Positions 16,595 through 24,709 of a stretch of DNA of 64,000 nt are shown one piece after another. Position numbers and translations under genes: made by a program. Numbering within the stretch: position 1 is the first letter of the stretch; the number at the start of each line of letters is the position of its first letter. The notes below the pieces were generated by a model that had not been told where the DNA came from, searched no databases, and saw only the letters and a program-made list of their open reading frames with translations. Location: the NCBI RefSeq assembly GCF_002224125.1, contig NZ_NCSM01000014.1, forward strand, positions 364,779 to 428,778. Direction: 5' to 3'. The stretch is from Streptomyces sp. NBS 14/10 (GTDB taxonomy: Bacteria; Actinomycetota; Actinomycetes; Streptomycetales; Streptomycetaceae).

Positions 16595-17446
16595 ATGCGA
16601 CGCCTGTTCCCGCTGCCGACCGAAACGCCCGCCGGACCATCCTCGGGAGAAGACCGCGAGTGGGGGCTGGACGAGCTGGCCGACGCGTACGCCTACCCGG
16701 ACCTCCCGGACCTCCCGGACCTCCCGGACCTCCCAGCCGGACCGGGAGGACCGGCCGGACCGGGAGGACGGCCCGCGGCGGCCTGGCTGCGGGCCAACAT
16801 GGTGTCCTCGCTGGACGGCGCCGCCCACCACGACGGGCGGTCGCAGCAGCTGTCCTCCGCCGCCGATATGCGGATCTTCGGGGTGCTGCGGGGGCTGGCC
16901 GACGCCGTCGTGGTCGGCGCCGAGACCGTACGCCGGGAGGGCTACCGCCCGGCCCGCGCCCGCGAGGCGTTCGTCGCCCGCCGGGCGGCGCAGGGGCGCC
17001 CGCCGGTGGCCGCGATCGCCGTGGTCAGCGCGAGCCTGGACCTGGACTTCTCGCTGCCGCTGTTCACCGAGCCGCTGGTGCCCACGCTGGTGGTCACCGG
17101 CGCGCAGGCCCCCGCGGACCGCCTGGCGGCGGCCCGGCGGGCGGGCGCCGAGGTGGTGCTGGCGGGGGAGGGGGCCGGGGTGGATCCGGCGCGGGTGGTG
17201 TCCGCGCTCGCCGAGCGCGGTTTGACGCGGCTGCTGTCGGAGGGCGGGCCTAAGCTGCTCGGGCAGTTCGCGGCGGCGGGGGTGCTGGACGAGCTGTGTC
17301 TGTCGCTGGCCCCGCTGATCGCGGCGGGCGACGCGGAGCGGATCGTCAAGGGCCCGACGCTGGTGGAACCGGAACGGTTCAGCCTGTTTTCCGTCCTGGA
17401 GGACGCCGGGTTTCTTTTCACCAGCTACCGTCGCAAGCGGCAATAA
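16595..17446 (+). CDS. Pyrimidine/flavin reductase-like protein (RibD C-terminal domain)
   Basis: 283 residues. After a Pro/Asp/Leu repeat (four 9-base units at 16696-16731, giving 'PDLPDLPDLPDLP') comes the RibD-C / dihydrofolate-reductase-like fold: 'RANMVSSLDGAAHHDGRSQQLSS', 'VVVGAETVRREGYRPA', 'LLSEGGPKLLGQF' and 'LDELCLSLAPLIAAGD'. The true RibD reductase reduces a riboflavin precursor with NADPH; this stand-alone actinobacterial form has no proven substrate. The ATG at 16595 is preferred because upstream codons lie over the zapE promoter. Divergent from zapE. Confidence 0.8.
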   Translation: MRRLFPLPTETPAGPSSGEDREWGLDELADAYAYPDLPDLPDLPDLPAGPGGPAGPGGRPAAAWLRANMVSSLDGAAHHDGRSQQLSSAADMRIFGVLRGLADAVVVGAETVRREGYRPARAREAFVARRAAQGRPPVAAIAVVSASLDLDFSLPLFTEPLVPTLVVTGAQAPADRLAAARRAGAEVVLAGEGAGVDPARVVSALAERGLTRLLSEGGPKLLGQFAAAGVLDELCLSLAPLIAAGDAERIVKGPTLVEPERFSLFSVLEDAGFLFTSYRRKRQ

Positions 17447-17510
17447 GGCGATAATTGGTTTTAGTTAAAAAAGGAATATGCGGAATAAATCGCATGAGAG
17501 GGCGCCGGCA
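17447..17510 (+). promoter_or_regulatory. AT-rich promoter-like segment
   Basis: A sharply AT-rich stretch ('gataattggttttagttaaaa' type, 17450-17471, then 'ggaataaatcgcat') within otherwise GC-rich DNA, directly upstream of the conserved gene at 17511. It probably carries that gene's promoter and the end of the preceding transcript. No operator was identified. Confidence 0.4.
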
Positions 17511-18005
17511 GTGTTCACGAGCGTATTGATGATCGAGAAGCCCCTGAGCCCCGTCGACGTGGACTTCGTCACGAGCTTGCACGGCGACGACGCGGTCTCC
17601 TTCGTCGTGCTCATGCAGCCGCGGGGCAGCAAGGACCGGCTGTTGCGCGCGATCGACGACATCGCGCTCGGCGATCTGGAGCACGCCGTCCAGGAGCGCG
17701 ACGAGCCGGAGGGCCAGGAGGCGCTGGAGCCCGCCGAGCGCGCCCTGCGCCTCTCCCTCGCCGCCCTGCGCGCGGCGGGCAGCGAGGCCAGTGGGGAGGT
17801 CGTCCAGCGCCATCCGCTGGACGCGCTGCGCGGCACGGTCGAGCGGGCCGGCGCGGACGAGGTGATCGTGCTGACCGAGCCGCACTTCGTGGAGGAGTTC
17901 TTCCACCGGGACTGGGCGTCGCGGGCGCGGCACAAGGTGGGCGTCCCGGTGCTCAAGCTCTTCTCGCACGCGGCCGACGAGGAGCAGCCGACGAAGGGCG
18001 CCTGA
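17511..18005 (+). CDS. Conserved Streptomyces protein upstream of murC, function unknown
   Basis: 164 residues from the GTG at 17511, which has a GAGAGGG Shine-Dalgarno sequence 8-10 bases upstream; an ATG at 17478 lacks proper spacing. The protein begins 'FTSVLMIEKPLSPVDVDFVTSLHGDDAVSFVVLMQPRG' and ends with a Rossmann-like 'GADEVIVLTEPHFVEEFFHRDWASRARHKVGVPVLKLF'. In related genomes this family is sometimes labelled indole-3-glycerol phosphate synthase, but it is too short for that TIM barrel and lacks its motifs. The alternating strand/helix pattern recalls a nucleotide-binding universal-stress fold; that is a guess. Confidence 0.68.
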   Translation: MFTSVLMIEKPLSPVDVDFVTSLHGDDAVSFVVLMQPRGSKDRLLRAIDDIALGDLEHAVQERDEPEGQEALEPAERALRLSLAALRAAGSEASGEVVQRHPLDALRGTVERAGADEVIVLTEPHFVEEFFHRDWASRARHKVGVPVLKLFSHAADEEQPTKGA

Positions 18006-18144
18006 CCACACGCCGCACCCCACCCCGTACCCGCCCCGTACCCGCCCCGCCGATGCACCGGACGGGCCTTCGCCGAACCCCTCCCCACAAGGTGCGAGAA
18101 TCGGGCCCGACAGCGACGAACCGCGACCCAGGGGAGACCCGTAC

Positions 18145-19581
18145 ATGGCACCGGCCGGCTTTGCCTCCGACGCGATGGCCCGACCGCACTTCATCGGCAT
18201 CGGCGGCGCCGGGATGTCGGGCATCGCGAAGATCCTCGCCATGCGCGGCTCGCGGGTCGCGGGCAGCGACTCCAAGGACTCCCCGACCGTCGAGGCGCTG
18301 CGCGCCCTCGGCGTGACGGTGCACATCGGCCACGCCGCCGAGCATCTGGCGGCCGACGCCACCAGCGTGGTCGTCTCCAGCGCGATCCGCGCCGACAACG
18401 CCGAGCTGACCGCGGCCGCCGAGCGCGGCATCCCCGTCATACACCGCTCCGACGCGCTGGCCGGCCTGATGGACGGCGCCCGCCCCATCGCGGTCGCGGG
18501 CACCCACGGCAAGACGACCACCACCTCCATGCTGGCCGTCTCCCTCACCACCCTGGGCCTCGACCCGTCGTACGCGATCGGCGGCGACCTGGACGCGCCC
18601 GGCTCCAACGCCCAGCACGGCGGCGGCGAGATCTTCGTCGCCGAGGCGGATGAAAGCGACCGCAGCTTCCACAAGTACGCGCCCGAGGTCGCGATCATCC
18701 TCAATGTGGAGCTCGACCACCACGCCAACTACGCCTCGATGGAGGAGATCCACGAGTCGTTCCAGACCTTCGTGGAGCGGATCCGGCCCGGCGGCACGCT
18801 GGTCGTCTCCGCCGACCACCCCGGCGCCCGCGAGCTGACCGGCCGCGTTACCAGCCGCCTCACTGGCCGCGCCACCGGCCACGAGGGCCTGCGCGTGCTG
18901 ACGTACGGCGAGGACCCGGGCGCGGACGTACGTGTCCTGGACATCGCCCAGCGGGGACTGACCAGCGAGGTCACCGTCCTCCTCCCGGACGCCCTGGGCG
19001 GCGGCGAGCTGACCTTCACCGTCTCCGTCCCCGGCCGCCACTACGCCCTCAACGCCGTCGCCGCCCTGACCGCGGGCGCCGCCCTCGGCGTCCCCGCCCG
19101 CGAGCTGGCCCCCGCCCTCGGCTCGTACACCGGCGTCAGGCGCCGCCTCCAGCTCAAGGGCGTCGCCGCCGGGGTGCAGGTCATCGACTCGTACGCACAC
19201 CACCCCACCGAGATCTCCGCCGACCTCGAGGCGATCCGCGGCGGTGCCGGTGACGGCCGGGTGCTGGTCGTCTTCCAGCCGCACCTCTTCAGCCGCACCC
19301 GCGAGCTGGGCGTCGAGATGGGCCAGGCGCTCGCCCTCGCCGACGCCAGCGTCGTCCTGGACATCTACCCCGCCCGTGAGGACCCCGTCCCCGGCATCAC
19401 CAGCGCCCTGATCATCGACGCCGCCGCCCGCCACGGCGCCGACGTCACCGCCGAGCACGACCGGACCGCGATCCCCGAGCTCATCGCCGGAATGGCCAAG
19501 CCCGGTGACCTTGTTCTCACCATGGGCGCGGGCGATGTCACGGACCTCGGTCCGGAGATCCTCGCCCGCCTGGAGAGCTAG
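18145..19581 (+). CDS. murC: UDP-N-acetylmuramate--L-alanine ligase
   Basis: 478 residues, the usual MurC size. 'HFIGIGGAGMSGIAKIL' binds UDP-MurNAc, 'AGTHGKTTTTSM' (P-loop, K123) binds ATP, and 'EADESDRSFHKYAPEVAIILNVELDHHANY' and 'YAHHPTEISADLEAIR' are family hallmarks. MurC adds the first residue of the peptidoglycan stem peptide in the cytoplasm. It sits apart from the main mur/fts cluster, as is normal in Streptomyces. A short gap separates it from msrB downstream, so they may be cotranscribed. Confidence 0.95.
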   Translation: MAPAGFASDAMARPHFIGIGGAGMSGIAKILAMRGSRVAGSDSKDSPTVEALRALGVTVHIGHAAEHLAADATSVVVSSAIRADNAELTAAAERGIPVIHRSDALAGLMDGARPIAVAGTHGKTTTTSMLAVSLTTLGLDPSYAIGGDLDAPGSNAQHGGGEIFVAEADESDRSFHKYAPEVAIILNVELDHHANYASMEEIHESFQTFVERIRPGGTLVVSADHPGARELTGRVTSRLTGRATGHEGLRVLTYGEDPGADVRVLDIAQRGLTSEVTVLLPDALGGGELTFTVSVPGRHYALNAVAALTAGAALGVPARELAPALGSYTGVRRRLQLKGVAAGVQVIDSYAHHPTEISADLEAIRGGAGDGRVLVVFQPHLFSRTRELGVEMGQALALADASVVLDIYPAREDPVPGITSALIIDAAARHGADVTAEHDRTAIPELIAGMAKPGDLVLTMGAGDVTDLGPEILARLES

Positions 19582-19593
19582 GAGAGTGAGTCC

Positions 19594-20001
19594 ATGGCGT
19601 ACGAGATCGACAAGCCGGAAGAGCAGTGGCGGGCGGAGCTGACCCCGCAGGAGTACCAGGTCCTCCGCGAGGCCGGCACCGAGCGCGCCTTCACGGGTGA
19701 GTACACCGACACCAAGACGGCCGGCGTCTACTCCTGCCGGGCCTGCGGGGCCGAGCTGTTCCGCTCCGAGACCAAGTTCGAGAGCCACTGCGGCTGGCCG
19801 TCCTTCTACGACCCGGCCGAGTCCTCCGCCGTCGAACTGATCGAGGACCGCTCGCTCGGCATGGTCCGCACCGAGGTCCGCTGCGCCCGCTGCGGCTCCC
19901 ACCTCGGCCATGTCTTCGCGGGCGAGGGCTACCCGACCCCGACGGACCAGCGTTACTGCATCAACTCGATCTCGCTGCGGCTGGAGCCGAAGGAGAGCTG
20001 A
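19594..20001 (+). CDS. msrB: Peptide-methionine (R)-S-oxide reductase
   Basis: 135 residues, full-length MsrB. Zinc ligands are the pairs C48/C51 ('CRAC') and C97/C100 ('CARC'). The catalytic Cys is C122 in 'RYCINSISL', with 'ESHCGWPSF' and 'GSHLGHVFAGEG' around the active site. It reduces the R-epimer of methionine sulfoxide in proteins. It starts 12 bases after murC and its last 49 bases overlap the end of the convergent treZ. Confidence 0.95.
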   Translation: MAYEIDKPEEQWRAELTPQEYQVLREAGTERAFTGEYTDTKTAGVYSCRACGAELFRSETKFESHCGWPSFYDPAESSAVELIEDRSLGMVRTEVRCARCGSHLGHVFAGEGYPTPTDQRYCINSISLRLEPKES

Positions 20002-21827
20002 TCTCCTGGCCCTTGTGGGGCGCCGAGTCGCAGCACCACGGCCGTCTCCGGCGGCAGCCGCAGGGTGCCGTCCGGGCCGGGCGGGTCGATGGGCCGCCAG
20101 GCGGCGACGACCTCGGTGCGGTCGGTGGTCGCGTGCGGGCCGAGGCGGGCCTCGGCCGGGCGGTCGTACGGGTTGATCACGACGCACAGCGGGCCGCGCC
20201 GGAAGTCGATACAGCCGTCCGAGGAGACGGACGGGCGGGTGGCGGACCACCGGGGGTCGGTCAGGGCCGGTTCGGCGCGGCGCAGGGCGATCAGCCGCCG
20301 GTGCCAGTCGAGCAGTTCCGTATGCGGCTCGCGGGCCGGCTCGGTCCAGTCCAGGCAGGAGCGCAGCCGCGTCGCCGGGTCCTGCGGGTCGGGGACGTCC
20401 TCCTCCGCCCAGCCGTGGGCGGCGAACTCCCGGCGCCGGCCGCGCCGTACGGCCTCGGCGAGCTCCGGGTCCTGGTGGTCCGTGAAGTACTGCCAGGGCG
20501 TACCCGCCCCCCACTCCTCGCCCATGAAGAGCATCGGGGTGAAGGGCGAGCACAGCACGACGGCGGCCGCGCAGGCCAGCAGCCCGGGGGAGAGCCGGGC
20601 GGAGAGCCGGTCGCCGACCGCGCGGTTGCCGATCTGGTCGTGGGTCTGGGCGTAGCCAAGCAGGCGGTACGTGGGGGTGGCCAGGGTGTTCAGCGGGGCG
20701 CCGTGGCCCCGGCCGCGGAACGCCGAGTACGTGCCGTCGTGGAAGAAGCCGCCGGTCAGGGTCTTGGCGAGGGCATACGCGCCGTCGGCGGCGAAGTCGG
20801 CGTAATAGCCCTGCCGTTCACCGGTGAGGAGGGTGTGCAGGGCGTGGTGGAAGTCGTCGTTCCACTGTGCGTGCAGCCCATGGCCGCCCGCCTCGCGCGG
20901 GGTGGTGGTGCGCGGGTCGTTCAGGTCGGACTCGCCGATGAGGAACAGCGGTCGGCCGACCTGGGCGGCGAGCGCGTCCACGGCGGCGGACAGCTCGGCG
21001 AGGAAGTGGCGGGCGCGGGTGTCGCGCAGCGCGTGCACCGCGTCGAGCCGCAGCCCGTCCAGGCGGTAGTCGCGCAGCCAGGCGAGGGCGCTGCCCAGGA
21101 AGTACGCGCGGACCTCGTCCGAGCCGGGGGCGTCCAGGTTGACGGCCGCCCCCCAGGGCGTGTGGTGGGTGTCGGTGAAGTACGGGCCGAAGGAGGGGAG
21201 ATGGTTGCCGGAGGGGCCCAGATGGTTGTGGACCACGTCCAGGACCACGCCGAGGCCGTGGCCGTGCGCGGCGTCCACGAAGCGCGCAAGCCCTTCCGGC
21301 CCCCCGTACGGCTCGTGCACCGCCCACGGCGCCACGCCGTCGTACCCCCAGCCGTGTGCCCCCGGGAACGGGCAGACGGGCATCAGCTCGACGTGGGTGA
21401 CGCCGAGTTCGGCGAGGTGGGGCAGGCGTTCGGCGGCCGCGTCGAAGGTGCCCTCGCGGGTGAAGGTGCCGATGTGCAGCTCGTACAGGACCGCGCCCGG
21501 CAGCGGCCGGCCCCGCCACTCGCGCCGCCACTCGAAGCCCGCGGGGTCGCTGACCGCGCTCAGGCCCTCGGGGCCGTCGGGCTGGCGGCGGGAGCGCGGA
21601 TCGGGCAGCGGCGCGCCGCCGTCCAGCGCGAAGCCGTAGCGCTCGCCAGGCCCGGCCTCGGCCGCCGCCCGCCACCACCCCTCCCGGGCCGGATCGCGCT
21701 CCATGGGCTGCGTACGGGCCGTCGTACGGTCCGTGCGGTGGCCCGTACGGACCGTACTGCGGCCCGTACGGCCCTCCAGATGGAGCTCGACCCGCCCGGC
21801 GCGCGGCGCCCACACCTCGAACAGCAC
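19953..21827 (-). CDS. treZ: Malto-oligosyltrehalose trehalohydrolase
   Basis: 624 residues. An N-terminal carbohydrate-binding-like domain ('LFEVWAPRAGRVELHLEG') is followed by a GH13 barrel: 'VTHVELMPVCPFPGAHGWGYDGVAPWAVHEPYGGPEGL', 'GLRLDAVHALRD' (nucleophile Asp), 'LFLIGESDLNDPR' (acid Glu) and 'QTHDQIGNR'. It cleaves trehalose from the end of maltooligosyl-trehalose made by TreY, whose gene lies 8.5 kb to the right. A basic insertion near residues 25-35 ('TGRSTVRTGHRTDRTTART') looks like a short repeat expansion. Confidence 0.92.
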   Translation of the reverse strand: MLFEVWAPRAGRVELHLEGRTGRSTVRTGHRTDRTTARTQPMERDPAREGWWRAAAEAGPGERYGFALDGGAPLPDPRSRRQPDGPEGLSAVSDPAGFEWRREWRGRPLPGAVLYELHIGTFTREGTFDAAAERLPHLAELGVTHVELMPVCPFPGAHGWGYDGVAPWAVHEPYGGPEGLARFVDAAHGHGLGVVLDVVHNHLGPSGNHLPSFGPYFTDTHHTPWGAAVNLDAPGSDEVRAYFLGSALAWLRDYRLDGLRLDAVHALRDTRARHFLAELSAAVDALAAQVGRPLFLIGESDLNDPRTTTPREAGGHGLHAQWNDDFHHALHTLLTGERQGYYADFAADGAYALAKTLTGGFFHDGTYSAFRGRGHGAPLNTLATPTYRLLGYAQTHDQIGNRAVGDRLSARLSPGLLACAAAVVLCSPFTPMLFMGEEWGAGTPWQYFTDHQDPELAEAVRRGRRREFAAHGWAEEDVPDPQDPATRLRSCLDWTEPAREPHTELLDWHRRLIALRRAEPALTDPRWSATRPSVSSDGCIDFRRGPLCVVINPYDRPAEARLGPHATTDRTEVVAAWRPIDPPGPDGTLRLPPETAVVLRLGAPQGPGDQLSFGSSRSEIELMQ

Positions 21828-21861
21828 TTGAGTCTCCTCACCTCAGCGGTGGCTGGGAGAC

Positions 21862-21896
21862 CATGCTGCGCGACGCGAGGTGCGCCGCGCAGCATG
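21862..21896 (-). terminator. Strong hairpin between GNAT gene and treZ
   Basis: An 11-base perfect stem (catgctgcgcg at 21862-21872 with cgcgcagcatg at 21886-21896) with a 13-base loop, just past the stop of the leftward GNAT gene and before treZ. It fits a U-less actinomycete terminator. Confidence 0.65.
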
Positions 21897-21905
21897 CCAC
21901 GGGCA

Positions 21906-22814
21906 TCAGACGAGGTCGATGCGCTCCTGGGTGATGGGATAGCCCACCTTGGCGAAGTGCCTGGCCATCGGGAGGTTGGGCTGGTCGGTCGCCGCCGCTA
22001 TCTTCGTCGCGCCCCGCTCCACCAGATCGTGGGTGCACTCCACCAGCAGGTCGTACGCATAGCCGTGGCCGCGCTGCTCCGCGACCACCCCGATGTAGCC
22101 GACGCACGGGCCGCCCGGGTTGTGCGCGGGCACCTGGATGCCGACCAGCTCGCCCTCCGGCGTCCAGGCCAGCCGCCACCATTCGCGCGGCGACGGGCAC
22201 CAGTTCAGGAAGTCCATCAGCTCGCGCACCGGGGCGTCGATGCCCCCCTGGGCGATGGCCCGCAGGTCGTGCGCGTCGAGGGTGCCCGGCATGATGCGGC
22301 GCAGCGCCTCGGCGATCTTCTCGTCGTCGGGCTCGGGCCGGAACTCCAGCCGCCCCGGCCGCTCGGGAAGCCCGCATTCGGGGGTCCACTCGTAGCGGTA
22401 GCGCTCCACCAGTGGCTCCATCCCGGCGGCGAGGGCGGCGTCGATCCGGGCCTGCGCCGCGGCACGCTCCTCGGGCCGGTCGCGCCAGCCGGGCGCCGCC
22501 AGCAGGCTGTACTCGGCGCGCAGCGGGGCGGTGCGCAGCAACTCCGCCGCCGCGTCGGCCTCACCGTCGGCGAAGTCGAACCAGTCCAGGGCGATGGGTT
22601 TGGTGTCGTCGGCGGCGCCCCACCAGGCGGCGCGGGCGACCACACGGCCGTCGCGCAGCGCGACCCAGGTCCAGTCGGGGCGGTAGTCGCCGCCTTCGGC
22701 GCGGGTGCGGTAGGTGTGGCCGAAGCGGGCGCGGCCGACGTGCGCGGGGTCGTGCAGGGTGTTGAAGAGATGTGCGTCGCTCTCGGTGAGCGCGCGGATG
22801 ACCAGCTCGGTCAT
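21906..22814 (-). CDS. GNAT-family N-acetyltransferase
   Basis: 302 residues. The C-terminal half has the acetyl-CoA-binding pattern 'GPCVGYIGVVAEQRGHGYAYDLLVECTHDLVERGATKIAAATDQPNLPMARHFAKVGYP', with the Q/RxxGxG/A loop as 'EQRGHGYA'. The N-terminal 150 residues are a second, degenerate GNAT-like half, as in tandem-GNAT proteins of actinomycetes. The acceptor is unknown. Its ATG at 22814 follows a 348-base upstream gap. Confidence 0.82.
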   Translation of the reverse strand: MTELVIRALTESDAHLFNTLHDPAHVGRARFGHTYRTRAEGGDYRPDWTWVALRDGRVVARAAWWGAADDTKPIALDWFDFADGEADAAAELLRTAPLRAEYSLLAAPGWRDRPEERAAAQARIDAALAAGMEPLVERYRYEWTPECGLPERPGRLEFRPEPDDEKIAEALRRIMPGTLDAHDLRAIAQGGIDAPVRELMDFLNWCPSPREWWRLAWTPEGELVGIQVPAHNPGGPCVGYIGVVAEQRGHGYAYDLLVECTHDLVERGATKIAAATDQPNLPMARHFAKVGYPITQERIDLV

Positions 22815-23162
22815 GGGATTCCTTCCGGGATGGCGATGCGCTCCCGGTCGGATCGATGATCAGACGGCGGTACGCCCAGTGGACAAGGGGCGGGAGCGCG
22901 GGTACGACGTCGTGTTCATCGGCTCTCGCCTCCTTCCTCGATCATGGGCGTGCTCGCACTCTATGCGGGCCGACGGACCGTTGTCCAGGCGTTTTTGGCA
23001 CGGCTCAGGAGGGTGCCCCATTCGCGCCGTGCTGCTCCTCGCGCTTGACCTTCTCATTGATGTCAACCCATAACGTCGGCTCCGCGGGCGGGCATTGCGC
23101 ACCTTGCCCACCTTGTGCGCCCGCTCCGTCGATTCCCTACCGTCCCCACCGCTGGAGCGATC
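22815..23162. other. Divergent intergenic region; possible 19-codon ORF
   Basis: 348 bases between the divergent GNAT and aminotransferase genes. The only coding hint is a minus-strand 19-codon frame (22860-22919, MNTTSYPRSRPLSTGRTAV) behind a good GGAAGGAGG Shine-Dalgarno sequence about 9 bases upstream. It could be a leader ORF for the GNAT gene, but composition does not prove it. Both promoters should be here; no operator was recognised. Confidence 0.35.
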
Positions 23163-23966
23163 ATGACGTCTTTCGTCGCACACCGTAACGGCCAGGCGGC
23201 GACCGCCGAGGAGCTGGCGCCGCTCGCCTTCGCGGGCTATGCCCACTTCACCGCGATGCAGGTGCGCGGGGGCCGGGTCCGGGGCCTCGACCTCCATCTG
23301 GAGCGGCTGCGGACCGCCTCGGTGGAGTTGTTCGGCCGCGCGCTGCCCGACGACCAGGTGCGGTCGTATCTGCGGGCGGCGCTGGAGGCCGGCCCGGCCG
23401 ACCTCTCGCTGACGGCCACGGTCTACTCGAGGGCGGGCGAGTTCACCGCGGCCGGGACCGGGGCGGAGCCCGAGGTACTGGTCCGTACCGGACCGCCCTC
23501 CGCTGGGCCGGCGGGCCCGCTGGCGCTGGCGGCGGTCGAGCATGAGCGGTTCCTCCCGGCCGTGAAGCATGTCGGCGAGGTGGCCAAGACGTACTTCCTC
23601 CGCCAGGCGGTCGCGCAGGGCTTCGACGACGCCGCGTTCGTCGACCGGCGGGGGCGGCTCAGCGAGGCGACGATCTGGAATCTCGCCTTCTGGGACGGTG
23701 ACTCGGTGGTGTGGCCCCAGGCCGAGGTGCTGGGCGGGATGACGATGAGCATCGTCCGTCGGCAACTGGACCGCCTCGGCCTCCCTCAGCGCGTCCAGGA
23801 CATCACGCTCGACGACGTGCCGACGCTGGCCGGGGGCGTGGTCATGAACTCCTGGACGCCGGGCGTGGCGGTGAGCCGGATCGGCGCCGTGTCCTTGCCG
23901 GAGGCGCCGTCCTTCCTGGAGCTGCTGCACAAGGCGTACGAGGCCGAATCACCCACCGCGCCGTGA
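23163..23966 (+). CDS. Class IV aminotransferase / aminodeoxychorismate lyase-like PLP enzyme
   Basis: 267 residues from the ATG at 23163; the frame is open upstream but reads unlike protein there. The fold-type IV features are 'GYAHFTAMQVRGGRVRGLDLHLERL', the PLP lysine in 'FLPAVKHVGEVAKTYF', 'DDAAFVDRRGRLSEATIWNLAFWDG' and 'LGGMTMSIVRRQL'. Family members make branched-chain or D-amino acids, or split 4-amino-4-deoxychorismate to p-aminobenzoate. No pab or ilv gene is nearby, so the substrate is open. Confidence 0.82.
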   Translation: MTSFVAHRNGQAATAEELAPLAFAGYAHFTAMQVRGGRVRGLDLHLERLRTASVELFGRALPDDQVRSYLRAALEAGPADLSLTATVYSRAGEFTAAGTGAEPEVLVRTGPPSAGPAGPLALAAVEHERFLPAVKHVGEVAKTYFLRQAVAQGFDDAAFVDRRGRLSEATIWNLAFWDGDSVVWPQAEVLGGMTMSIVRRQLDRLGLPQRVQDITLDDVPTLAGGVVMNSWTPGVAVSRIGAVSLPEAPSFLELLHKAYEAESPTAP

Positions 23967-23980
23967 GGTTGCGGGGAGCG

Positions 23981-24709
23981 TCATTCGAGCAGGCCGGCGT
24001 CGTGGGCCAACAGAGCTATCTGTACGCGGTTGTTGAGCTCCAGCTTGGTCAGGATCCGTGATACGTGGGTCTTGACGGTCGCGAGGCTCATGAACAGGCC
24101 CGCGGAGATCTCCGCGTTGGACTTGCCCTGGCCCACGGCGACCGCGACCTCGCGCTCCCGGTCGTTCAACTGGTCCAGCAGCGCCCAGGCCCGCTCCTGC
24201 CGCGCGTCCTGGCCTGAGCCCGCCACATGCTCGATGAGCTGCTGGGTCACGGTGGGGGACAGCACCGGCTCGCCCGCCGCCACCCGTCGCACGGCCGCGA
24301 CGAGATCGGCGGGCGGCGTGTCCTTGAGTACGAAGCCGGCCGCTCCGGCGCGCAGCGCCCGCAGTACATGCTCATCCGCGTTGAACGTCGTCAGGATCAC
24401 CACCTCGGGGGCGGGTTCGCGCTGCCGTAGCTGCTCGGTCGCGGCGAGCCCGTCCACCGTCGGCATACGGATGTCCATGAGGACGACGTCGGGGGAGTGG
24501 CGGTCCACGAGCGCGGCCACCTCCGTGCCGTCGGACGCCTCGCCCACGATCTCGATACCGGAGGAGGCGCCGCCCAGCATCAGCCGCAACCCGGCGCGGA
24601 CCAGCGGGTCGTCGTCGACGACCAGCAGGCGGATGGGGGCTGGGGCGGGCGCGGGGGTGGGCGCGGGGGCGGGTCCCTGGTTGGTGGACTCCGGTGGGGA
24701 TGAGCTCAT
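23981..24709 (-). CDS. NarL/LuxR-type response regulator
   Basis: 242 residues from the ATG at 24709, whose first bases overlap the kinase stop by 4. A Pro-Ala tail ('PAPAPTPAPAPAP', residues 13-25) precedes the receiver domain with the acidic pocket 'VVDDDP' and phospho-acceptor D79 in 'VVLMDIRMP'. 'LTTFNADEHVLRALRAGAAGFVLKDTPP' completes it. A LuxR helix-turn-helix follows ('LNDREREVAVAVGQGKSNAEISAGLFMSLATVKTHVSRIL'). It should be phosphorylated by the adjacent kinase and bind DNA. Targets are unknown. Confidence 0.92.
   Translation of the reverse strand: MSSSPPESTNQGPAPAPTPAPAPAPIRLLVVDDDPLVRAGLRLMLGGASSGIEIVGEASDGTEVAALVDRHSPDVVLMDIRMPTVDGLAATEQLRQREPAPEVVILTTFNADEHVLRALRAGAAGFVLKDTPPADLVAAVRRVAAGEPVLSPTVTQQLIEHVAGSGQDARQERAWALLDQLNDREREVAVAVGQGKSNAEISAGLFMSLATVKTHVSRILTKLELNNRVQIALLAHDAGLLE

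Noticed and set aside
17511..18005. Indole-3-glycerol phosphate synthase (trpC)
   Set aside because: 164 residues is far below the TIM-barrel length and the catalytic motifs are missing; the label seen in related genomes looks like a carried-over misannotation.
20013..22859. 948-codon plus-strand frame opposite treZ and the GNAT gene
   Set aside because: Antisense shadow; the minus-strand frames carry complete catalytic motifs and the antisense product is Gly/Arg/Val low-complexity.
22860..22919. 19-codon leader ORF before the GNAT gene
   Set aside because: It has a good Shine-Dalgarno sequence but no recognisable leader motif and no link to GNAT regulation; kept only as a note in the intergenic entry.
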